The notes under the pieces were generated by a model that saw only the letters and a program-made list of their open reading frames with translations, was not told the DNA's origin and did no database searches. Below, piece by piece: positions 54,632 to 62,944 of a stretch of 64,000 bases of DNA (within the stretch, counting starts at the first letter, position 1; the number at the start of each line of letters is the position of its first letter). A program made the position numbers and the translations under genes. Source of the stretch: Paucisalibacillus globulus (GTDB lineage: Bacteria; Bacillota; Bacilli; Bacillales; Amphibacillaceae); contig NZ_LT855395.1 in the NCBI RefSeq assembly GCF_900184735.1, positions 62,001 through 126,000 of the forward strand. Reading direction: 5' to 3'.

Positions 54632-54720
54632 GACTTCACCTACATATTTACTTAGATTATTGAACAAACACTATATATTATAACACTGAAGTACACAGAA
54701 AACATTATGTATAATTTTTG

Positions 54721-54758
54721 AAAAACACCAGTTGCCAATAGCAGCAACTGGTGTTTTT
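54721..54758. terminator. Bidirectional terminator
   Basis: AAAAACACCAGTTG (54721-54734) pairs perfectly with CAACTGGTGTTTTT (54745-54758). It ends the M14 carboxypeptidase gene and lies just upstream of the MBOAT gene. Confidence 0.92.
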
Positions 54759-54785
54759 CAACTTATTTTAAAATAATTGCTAGAG

Positions 54786-57536
54786 TTACCTAGTGTAAGC
54801 CTCTTTAGCTATCATTAAACCAACTGTATTATTCTTTTTCCAAATGGAATCAAAGCTAGATACTGGTATTGGTTTATTCCCCACATAAGGTGATATCTCT
54901 GGTGTTAAAGCAACTCTATTCATTTCATGTTGTACAAAATCAGTATATGTTCCTCCACCAGGAATACCTCTAGTATACATGAGTCTATACCCCGTCTTCG
55001 CACTTACCATATTTGCAACTTTCTTACTTAGATTATACATATAGCTACCTGGTGTAAATACATCATCACCAAAGTATATCAATTCTCCAGATGAATGATA
55101 TGCAACTTCTGTTTTAAAGTTATGTGCTCTTGAAAAATTCATTAAAGCGACTGCCTCAGGTTCTGTTAAAGGTTTATATCCTTTAAAGTTAAATGGTCCA
55201 GGCTTACCTGGATTATTTGTTATAGTGCTCCATTCCTGCGGATATTGCCTATTCAGATCAATACCACGGATATTTGCTTTCCAAGAGCGAAAATTAGTAC
55301 TACCATTATTTAAACGGATAAGTTCTACAGGATTTGAGAAACGATACGGTCCTTCCTGCACTAACGTAACACCATCCGGATTGACCATTGGCACAAACCA
55401 AATAGAAGTATTATCAAGTATTTGTTTAACATTATATCCTTCATAGTTTTGGTTTTTGACATATGCCTGACTGTATACATCTATCATTTCCATTAGAAGG
55501 TTCGTTGTTAACCATTCTCTTGCATGTGTTGATGCATTAAAATATACTTCTGTCTTTCCAGTACCTAACTTAATAGCATAAAGATTTCTACCATTTACTG
55601 ATTTACCTATAGTTTTCCATGAAATTAATCCAGGATAATTTTTAGCTAACGCGAAGATATCACTTTCCATCTCTTCATAGGAATAGACCTGTCTTGGATT
55701 GACTATGTTTTTTGCAATCGTCTTAACATCGACATGTGACTTTTTTACATAGCCATATCTTCCAGCAATATTAACCTCATACCAATTCCCAAAATTTCGT
55801 ACAACTGGATACTCTTTACCCTTTCCAATTGTAGCGAATGGAACAAGAACTCCTCCCGTATTATCATAGACAATAATATCTGCTTTAGGAGTGAGTATAC
55901 TTACTACACTTTTTCGAGTAATTTTATTATTATATTTCCCTGAAAGAAAAGGCTCTGTACTTGATTTATTAACATAACCATAATAGTTACCAAATTGTAT
56001 TTGATGCCAATTTCCATAATCACTTACTCTCTCATAAACTTGGCCTTTTTTTAGTTTACCTACTTTTATCAAAGAACCACTACGATTGTCATAAATAGGT
56101 AGGTTATCTTCTGTTACCTTAAAATATCTAATATTCTTTGTAAAGGAAACTTTAACATCACTTTTTCGCACATAACCTACTCGATTGGCAATTAAAATTC
56201 GATACCAATTGCCATAGTCAGTTGCAATTGCATGTGAAGTTCCTTTTTGAATAGTAGCAAAAGGTATTAATTTACCTGTTGAATTATCATAGACTGGTGT
56301 ATCAACTACACTAGTAAAGTTTAACTCACTAGTTTGATATTTGGAATTGAGATTAGGAATTTGATTTTTAAAACTTGGGAGCGTACCAGTCTTATGAACA
56401 TAGCCATAATGGTCACCGAACTGAATTTGATGCCAGTTTCCATAGTCACGTACCCGCTCATAAACTTGTCCTTTCTCTAATTCCCCAATTTTTTTAAGAG
56501 ATCCGTTACGGTTATCGTAGACAATTAATCCACTTTCCATCACTTCAAAATACTTGCTATTCTTTGAAAAATAACCTTTTAAATATTGCTTTTTAACAAA
56601 ACCAATCCGGTCAGATACTAATATTCGATACCAATTTCCATAATCTGATACAATTGGATAAACTGACCCAGCCTCTAGTGTTGCAAAGGCATTTAGTCCT
56701 CCGTCACTATTATCAAAAACATCCGTCTTTACATTTACCATAAATTTTTCAGTACTATTCTTATAGTTCTTATTTAAATTCTTAATAGAATTACCGTAAG
56801 AATATTTAGTTAAAGATTTCTTTACATAACCGAAAGAATCACCAAATTGAATGCGATGCCAATTTCCATAGTCACTAACTCGCTTATAGACTTCTCCTTT
56901 TTTTAATATCCCCATCTTAATCAGTTTTCCTGTACGGTTATCATAAACTGGAACATCATCACTTACTACCTCGAAATAGTCACTAATTTCAGGAGGTATC
57001 AGAGTTACTTCAGATTTTTTTATGTAACCAATACGGTTAGCAAATAAAACTCTATACCAGTTCCCATAATCAGATACAATCTTATACTTTTTTCCTCCTA
57101 CAAGATAAGCAAAAGGAAGTAATTTACCAGATGAGTTATCAAATACCGCTAGTTTATCAGTATCCACCTTCACCATTACATCTAAGTTTTCATACAGTTT
57201 ATTTTGATTTTGTATTGAGCTTTTATTTCCTTCTACTGTATTCTTCTTATGTACATACCCATACTTTGAACCAAAATTTATTCTATGCCAATTTCCATAA
57301 TCACTTACGATTGGGTAGCTTTCGCCCTTCACTAAACTACCAATCTGAATGAGTTTTCCTCTACTATTATCATATACAATTGCCTCATTATTAATAACTT
57401 TAAAATAGTTACCATAATTAGTGGACTGATAGTTATTGTTTATTACCAATTCTTCTTCAGCAGTAATAATACTAGGCACTAAAAAAATAAGCACAAAAAA
57501 TAATGGAATAAAATATAATTTCTTCTTGTAAGTCAT
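54786..57536 (-). CDS. Secreted M14 carboxypeptidase with SH3-like array
   Basis: A 916-residue exported protein. The signal peptide covers residues 1-26. Residues about 43-610 hold eight SH3-like modules in four alternating pairs. Type A has VYDNRxGxL and DYGNWHxIQFG and ends GYV-K. Type B has a GNWYRI core and ends in R-x-GY-x-KKS-x-V. The C-terminal third is a zinc carboxypeptidase: STHAREW with the zinc histidine and glutamate, DLNRQYP, AYHSSGEL with the third ligand, and LTPEISPY with the catalytic glutamate. It probably trims peptides in the wall while tethered by the array. The start follows GGAGGGAG. Confidence 0.9.
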   Translation of the reverse strand: MTYKKKLYFIPLFFVLIFLVPSIITAEEELVINNNYQSTNYGNYFKVINNEAIVYDNSRGKLIQIGSLVKGESYPIVSDYGNWHRINFGSKYGYVHKKNTVEGNKSSIQNQNKLYENLDVMVKVDTDKLAVFDNSSGKLLPFAYLVGGKKYKIVSDYGNWYRVLFANRIGYIKKSEVTLIPPEISDYFEVVSDDVPVYDNRTGKLIKMGILKKGEVYKRVSDYGNWHRIQFGDSFGYVKKSLTKYSYGNSIKNLNKNYKNSTEKFMVNVKTDVFDNSDGGLNAFATLEAGSVYPIVSDYGNWYRILVSDRIGFVKKQYLKGYFSKNSKYFEVMESGLIVYDNRNGSLKKIGELEKGQVYERVRDYGNWHQIQFGDHYGYVHKTGTLPSFKNQIPNLNSKYQTSELNFTSVVDTPVYDNSTGKLIPFATIQKGTSHAIATDYGNWYRILIANRVGYVRKSDVKVSFTKNIRYFKVTEDNLPIYDNRSGSLIKVGKLKKGQVYERVSDYGNWHQIQFGNYYGYVNKSSTEPFLSGKYNNKITRKSVVSILTPKADIIVYDNTGGVLVPFATIGKGKEYPVVRNFGNWYEVNIAGRYGYVKKSHVDVKTIAKNIVNPRQVYSYEEMESDIFALAKNYPGLISWKTIGKSVNGRNLYAIKLGTGKTEVYFNASTHAREWLTTNLLMEMIDVYSQAYVKNQNYEGYNVKQILDNTSIWFVPMVNPDGVTLVQEGPYRFSNPVELIRLNNGSTNFRSWKANIRGIDLNRQYPQEWSTITNNPGKPGPFNFKGYKPLTEPEAVALMNFSRAHNFKTEVAYHSSGELIYFGDDVFTPGSYMYNLSKKVANMVSAKTGYRLMYTRGIPGGGTYTDFVQHEMNRVALTPEISPYVGNKPIPVSSFDSIWKKNNTVGLMIAKEAYTR

Positions 57537-57627
57537 GTTGCTCCCTCCTAGGACTATTATACTATTAATTTGTTCTATTTAAAATAAGAAATATTTTAAG
57601 TAGATTAATATGCTTTATGATCAATAG

Positions 57628-57668
57628 AAAAAGCACTTACCACCCAATAAGTGTATAAGTGCTTTTTT
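57628..57668 (-). terminator. Terminator of the glucosaminidase gene
   Basis: AAAAAGCACTTA (57628-57639) pairs with TAAGTGCTTTTT (57656-57667). The arms carry A/T runs on both sides. It lies just past the glucosaminidase stop. Confidence 0.88.
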
Positions 57669-57669
57669 A

Positions 57670-60603
57670 TTACTTATAATTTGGAATATCAAAGAATAAG
57701 CTATAGTTACCTTTAGAATAGAATCTAGTATAATAGTAGACTTGCTTTTTAGCCCAGCCAATATCAGTTGCATATTGGTGTGTTGGAAGTCCATTTACTA
57801 GAGGAGCTGGGTTCCAGCGCATTTTATATAATGTGTTCTGACCAGAATAGATATAATCATTCTTAGCAAATTGTGCTCCACCAATAATAGCATCTTCCAT
57901 AGTGAACCAACCTTCATCATAAGCCTTCTTCGAACCACATTCAATTGGGCAAGAGTCAAAAGCATTAATTCCAAAGAAGTTGTAAACAGTTTTACCATTT
58001 ACTTTTACCCCTTTAGCCAAGGTTGATGTTCCATTGCCTGACTCTAACAATGCATGAGAAACAAGATAGATTTCATTGATACCAGCACTTTTTGCAGCCT
58101 TAGCAAACATTTCACCTTTGCCATCTAGGACACCTTTACCAGATAATAATTCATTCAATTCATTTACAGAAACTCCAGTATAGTAACTTAAATCAAGAAA
58201 CTGGAACTTTTGTATATCGTCATTTATAAAATTATCTGGATTCATATAATAGACAACATCTTCATATGGCGCATTAATCCATGTTGGTAATGAATTCCTT
58301 GTAATCCTTCTCCATGCGTCACCATTACGATCCCGATATATCTCAGAGTCATATAAAGTAACATTCATATTACTTTTAGTTAAATAAAGTTTATGATACT
58401 GTGTTCCTGGCCCGGAACGTACATTCCAACCACTTGACAATACTGCTTTTTTAGTATTGAGATTGATTGAATCGAATGCTTTCCAATGCACATAAACAGC
58501 ACCATTATAAATATCTGTCTGTGGGCTAACAACCATTTGTTTTGTAGCTGCATCCTTAACAGAAATATTATAATTAGTATAGTTCATACCGTATGCATCA
58601 ACTTCAGATTTCTTGATATATCCAACTCGGTCAAGATAAATAATTCTCCACCAGTTTCCGAAGTCTGTCGCTATTGGAAAGATAGTACCCTTTTCTAATT
58701 GTCCAAAAGGAATTAATTTTCCAGTAGTATTATCATATACTGTAACGGTATTATTTGCTTTGAAACTTTTATTCGAATGAGTAAAATTAGTATTTAAGTT
58801 AGGAATCTGTTTTTTAGTTGCATACCCGGTGTCGGCTTTATTCACATAACCATATATACTTCCAAAGTTTACCTTCCACCAATTACCATAGTTTGATTCG
58901 ATTGGATAAGCTTGTCCTTTTACTAGCTCACCGACCTTTTTTAACGATCCACTACGGTTATCATATATCGGTAAATTCTCTAGAGCTTCAAAGTATTTGT
59001 CTGTATCAACTGTCAGAGTTTGTACATCAGATTTGCGAATATATCCTACACGGTCAGAATAAATAATCCTCCACCAATTAGTGGAATCTGAAGCAACAGG
59101 GAAAATTTGTCCAGCATTAATTGTACCAAACTGTACCAACTTACCTGAAGTATTATCGTAAACTGGTAGATCTTCGTTCACGATAAATTTTCGTTTTTGA
59201 TTGGAATAATTTTTATTTATATTTTTTAAATTATCACCAGTTGCGATAGAGGTTTCTTTTTTACTTACAAAACCATAGAAGTCCCCAAACTGGATTTTGT
59301 GCCAATTACCATAATCACTTACACGAGGATAGATTTGACCTTTCACTAATTGCCCAACTGGCTTTAATGGTCCACTTCCACGGTTATCATAAACAACGGT
59401 ATTAGTGTCTGCTCTGAAAAACCTATCTGCTTCCGTAAATTGAGTTTCAACTTCACTTTTTCTTACATATCCTACACGATCAGCATAAACTATTCGCCAC
59501 CAATTACCAAAATCTGTAGCAATCGGAAAGTTTGTTCCTTTATCAATAATCCCATAAGGAACTAGGCTACCTGAAGTGTTGTCAAAAACCGTAACATCCT
59601 GATTGGCTTTAAACGTTCTATCGGAGTGCTTAAATCCATCATTTTCATTCTTCAAACTACTACCATCGTTTGGTAATGTACCATCCTTCTTAACATACCC
59701 ATAAATATTACCGAATTGAATACGATGCCAGTTTCCATAGTCACTAACAATTGGATAAACTTGACCATTAATTAATTTACCAACTGGTTGTAATGGGCCA
59801 CCACGATTATCATAAACAACTAACTCGTCAGTAACAACCTTAAAATAGTTTGAAGTTACATTTTCCCATGGATTTTTTTCTGAAACTACAGCAATATTAG
59901 CACGAGCTTTTAAAGTGTTCTGTTCGCTGAGCTGAAGATTATTTTCTGTTTTAGAAGAAGACTCTTCATTAATAATAGATGTTTCTGAAGACTCAGACTG
60001 TTGATCAGTAACCTCAAATTCAGCTTCCTCATTTGCGGTTTCATCAATTACTGTCTCTTCATTTGCAGTTTCATCAATTACTGTCTCTTCATTTGCAGTT
60101 TCATCAATTACTGTCTCTTCATTTGCAGTTTCAATATCTTTTACTACTTCTTTTAGATAGAATTCAACATTTCCTAGAAGAAGCACATCTTGCCCATCTT
60201 CATTCTGGTAGGTTGGGTAAGTTGTTTCCTCCACAATTTTCACTTTAGCTGCATTATCTTGGTAAAGATTACTATCCTTCTCTAGGATTAGACTATTGTC
60301 ATTACTAAGTTGTTCTGCAAATTCTATTTCATTCTCACTTAATTCTACTAAATTAATTGGAATACTGACCGTAGAATCTTTGAATTGTAGTTTAATAGAT
60401 TCTCCATGTTGCACTCCAAAGAATTCAGTACCCTGTAAAATAGTAATTGTCTCATCAACAGCAATTTCTTCTGTTGCCTTATAAATGTTGTAAACATCTT
60501 CTTGATTGTCGACAACTTGAGCAAAGGAAATCGATGGTTGAATAACTTGAGTCAATAACATTATTAAGGCAATGAAACTAAAGAAATATTTTTTTTGTTG
60601 CAT
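57670..60603 (-). CDS. Secreted glucosaminidase with SH3-like array
   Basis: A 977-residue autolysin-like protein. The signal peptide covers residues 1-29. A unique region (about 30-160) is followed by a low-complexity acidic stretch built from a ten-residue ANEETVIDET repeat (about 160-195). Then come six SH3-like modules in three A-B pairs (about 250-670), a canonical SH3 segment with NVRSGPGTQYHKL, and a glucosaminidase domain. That domain shows LVSHALLESGNGTSTLAKGV, NFFGINAFDSCPIE and GWFTMEDAIIGGAQF. It should cleave GlcNAc-MurNAc bonds in peptidoglycan. The array matches that of the neighbouring M14 enzyme. Confidence 0.92.
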   Translation of the reverse strand: MQQKKYFFSFIALIMLLTQVIQPSISFAQVVDNQEDVYNIYKATEEIAVDETITILQGTEFFGVQHGESIKLQFKDSTVSIPINLVELSENEIEFAEQLSNDNSLILEKDSNLYQDNAAKVKIVEETTYPTYQNEDGQDVLLLGNVEFYLKEVVKDIETANEETVIDETANEETVIDETANEETVIDETANEEAEFEVTDQQSESSETSIINEESSSKTENNLQLSEQNTLKARANIAVVSEKNPWENVTSNYFKVVTDELVVYDNRGGPLQPVGKLINGQVYPIVSDYGNWHRIQFGNIYGYVKKDGTLPNDGSSLKNENDGFKHSDRTFKANQDVTVFDNTSGSLVPYGIIDKGTNFPIATDFGNWWRIVYADRVGYVRKSEVETQFTEADRFFRADTNTVVYDNRGSGPLKPVGQLVKGQIYPRVSDYGNWHKIQFGDFYGFVSKKETSIATGDNLKNINKNYSNQKRKFIVNEDLPVYDNTSGKLVQFGTINAGQIFPVASDSTNWWRIIYSDRVGYIRKSDVQTLTVDTDKYFEALENLPIYDNRSGSLKKVGELVKGQAYPIESNYGNWWKVNFGSIYGYVNKADTGYATKKQIPNLNTNFTHSNKSFKANNTVTVYDNTTGKLIPFGQLEKGTIFPIATDFGNWWRIIYLDRVGYIKKSEVDAYGMNYTNYNISVKDAATKQMVVSPQTDIYNGAVYVHWKAFDSINLNTKKAVLSSGWNVRSGPGTQYHKLYLTKSNMNVTLYDSEIYRDRNGDAWRRITRNSLPTWINAPYEDVVYYMNPDNFINDDIQKFQFLDLSYYTGVSVNELNELLSGKGVLDGKGEMFAKAAKSAGINEIYLVSHALLESGNGTSTLAKGVKVNGKTVYNFFGINAFDSCPIECGSKKAYDEGWFTMEDAIIGGAQFAKNDYIYSGQNTLYKMRWNPAPLVNGLPTHQYATDIGWAKKQVYYYTRFYSKGNYSLFFDIPNYK
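60029..60135. repeat. 30-bp tandem repeat, about 3.5 copies
   Basis: The unit TCATTTGCAGTTTCATCAAT plus TACTGTCTCT repeats at 60029, 60059 and 60089, with a partial fourth at 60119. Only one base differs, in the first copy. It lies in the glucosaminidase gene and encodes the ANEETVIDET repeats. Near-identity points to recent slippage or strong constraint. Confidence 0.9.
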
Positions 60604-60846
60604 TTGGTTCCTCCCTTACTACTAGTACATCTTATAGAATCATAGATTATTATATATCTAATTCTATGTAAAAACAATGCCGACTTTTGTCGTATGGCAT
60701 TACACTATTTCCGAATTAAACTACATAAATGATAGACTTTGTATTCTAATGCATAGTTCACTGTTACATGATACAATATATAATGATGAATTAAGCTAGA
60801 ACATATGGAATATGTTCGTAAATGTTACATAATTGGAGGCACAACA

Positions 60847-62829
60847 ATGAGCTTTGAACACTTAAAATATATACGCGGATATGTTATTAGTGATAAACAA
60901 GTAAATATCCCTGGAGATAATAATTGGGAATACTTTAATAATAATTATTACCATTTTTATTTAAACCCCAGCACTAAATGGTCGTACTTTGAAGAGGATA
61001 AATCATGGGGAATTCTAATCGGCCATGCCATAGATCCAATAGACAAAACGGATAATTTAGATATTATTCTACGTAAAGCCATCAAAGGATACCAATATTC
61101 GGAGGATAACTTTTATTCCTTCCATGAAAACCTCGTTGGTAGATTTGTTTTTGTCTTAGGAAATGAAAAGAACACATTAATTGTTTCCGATGCTACTGCA
61201 ACCAAAAGCATCTTTTATCATCCTGAGAAAACTATAATCGCTTCCCATGCTAAATTATTAAAGGATGTAACTAACGAGAGCTTTGATCCTATGATTAACC
61301 CTCAGTGGTTAGGAGCTTACACAAGTCACTTACCTGGACATTACACATTATACAATAATGTTCATTACTTAATTCCTAACCATTCAATGAGTTGGCCAAA
61401 CAGAAAAATCCAAAGATATTTTCCAAGAGAGTCAATTAATTATGATAATTTCGAACAAAAATTAGATGAAATTATCGAAAATACAAACAATCAATTAAGT
61501 GTACTATCGAAAAACAATAACTTTATCTTTTCACTATCTGCAGGTATGGATAGTAGAACTTCTCTTTCTTTTATGAAAGATTATTTAGACAAGACTAAAT
61601 TCTTCACATACTATTTTACAGATAGCTCTGACCCAACCTACCAGGGTAGTAGCATATTAAACTTGGATCAGAAAGTAGTTAGAGATATATCAAAAAATCT
61701 AAGCTTAAATCATACATTCATACCTATTGATCGTAAAGATGAAAAATCTGATGGGTTTTCGGAATTTAAGTCTATCCTTAAAGAAAATACATTCTTAAAT
61801 CATAGTGCAAATCTAGCTAAAAATTATTTAAATCTGTTTGGAACAGATAATTATCTACATATTCGCTCCACTTTATATGAGATTGGAAGGCCTGTTGTTA
61901 GAACAAAACATAAGTTTTCACACAATGAAGCATCAATTGAAAATCTAGTTCAATCTTACAGTCCTAAAGCACTTAAAGATGATAATGTAATTGAGTTAAT
62001 GAGAAGACATGATCAAATTTACAATGTGAATAACCAGTTGAATTATGACCCGTTTGATTTAATCTATTGGGAAAAAAGAATGGGAACATGGCACTCACAA
62101 ATATTAATCCAAAGTGATGTATCACATGATACCCATATATTTATGAACTCACATCGTCTATTACAATTAATGTTATCATTACCCATTGCACTGAGACGTA
62201 ATGGTGAGCTATTTTTAAGTCTTATTGAAAAGAATTGGCCACTACTACGCTTTTGGGATATCAATAATGATAAGACTTTATTAGATAAAGTGGATTTAGC
62301 CAAAGAGCGCTATGGGTTGAAACTAGACAATATGGTTATACAGAGTGGTAATCAAATTAATCCTGAAGAAGTTGTTCCATATAATTTTAAGAAGTCTGAA
62401 AAGAGTGCTCACTTTTTTATAGATAAGAGTGCTCCTAAAAAAGGAGATTTCGTAGAAGGGGTCATAAATTTACCTATAAATCCTAATAGTGGCCAAGATA
62501 TTGTTCTTCAAATAAGGAATAACTTTGAAAACCCCAAAAATAAAGGTAGATTAAAGTACCAAGTCATTTTAAATAACAACATTCTGGTAGAAGAGGATAT
62601 TGCTCATTGGAGAGAAACTAATCAAGTTATTATACCGGTCAATAAGCTAAATAACTTGTGTGAACTGAGAGTTAGAGTAATCGCTATTAAAAATTGTGAA
62701 GAATGGAATTGGGGAAGAGCTGGTACGTTGTTTATAGAAAGAATCAACATTAGAAAAACAAATAGTATAAAGAAAGTGATAGTATCATCTCCTTTTTCAA
62801 AAGTAATTGAAAACAAGGATTCTATTTAA
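60847..62829 (+). CDS. Asparagine-synthase-like ligase without glutaminase cysteine
   Basis: A 660-residue cytoplasmic protein. The frame opens at 60805, but TTGGAGG precedes the ATG at 60847. The N-terminal 190 residues resemble a glutaminase fold yet begin MSFEHLKYIRGY, without the cysteine nucleophile at residue 2. The ATP-pyrophosphatase loop is FSLSAGMDSRTSLSF near residue 230. The C-terminal 150 residues are an extra beta-rich domain (QDIVLQIRNNFENPKN, then RLKYQVILNNNILVEED). Such proteins occur in polysaccharide clusters. It could form an amide or adenylate a sugar-linked acid. The substrate is unknown. Confidence 0.72.
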   Translation: MSFEHLKYIRGYVISDKQVNIPGDNNWEYFNNNYYHFYLNPSTKWSYFEEDKSWGILIGHAIDPIDKTDNLDIILRKAIKGYQYSEDNFYSFHENLVGRFVFVLGNEKNTLIVSDATATKSIFYHPEKTIIASHAKLLKDVTNESFDPMINPQWLGAYTSHLPGHYTLYNNVHYLIPNHSMSWPNRKIQRYFPRESINYDNFEQKLDEIIENTNNQLSVLSKNNNFIFSLSAGMDSRTSLSFMKDYLDKTKFFTYYFTDSSDPTYQGSSILNLDQKVVRDISKNLSLNHTFIPIDRKDEKSDGFSEFKSILKENTFLNHSANLAKNYLNLFGTDNYLHIRSTLYEIGRPVVRTKHKFSHNEASIENLVQSYSPKALKDDNVIELMRRHDQIYNVNNQLNYDPFDLIYWEKRMGTWHSQILIQSDVSHDTHIFMNSHRLLQLMLSLPIALRRNGELFLSLIEKNWPLLRFWDINNDKTLLDKVDLAKERYGLKLDNMVIQSGNQINPEEVVPYNFKKSEKSAHFFIDKSAPKKGDFVEGVINLPINPNSGQDIVLQIRNNFENPKNKGRLKYQVILNNNILVEEDIAHWRETNQVIIPVNKLNNLCELRVRVIAIKNCEEWNWGRAGTLFIERINIRKTNSIKKVIVSSPFSKVIENKDSI

Positions 62830-62873
62830 AGGATACGATGTACTACTTCTATTTTCACAAAACAATTAACACT

Positions 62874-62912
62874 AAAAAGAAGATGATTATTTTTAATAAT
62901 CATCTTCTTTTT
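62874..62912. terminator. Bidirectional terminator
   Basis: AAAAAGAAGATGATTATT (from 62874) pairs with AATAATCATCTTCTTTTT around a short T loop. It separates the asparagine-synthase-like gene from the convergent glycosyltransferase. Confidence 0.92.
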
Positions 62913-62944
62913 ATATATTTAGTTAATATCATTATGGATTACAT

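Noticed and set aside
60029-60135. CRISPR-like direct repeats
   Set aside because: The units are contiguous without spacers and in frame inside a coding sequence.
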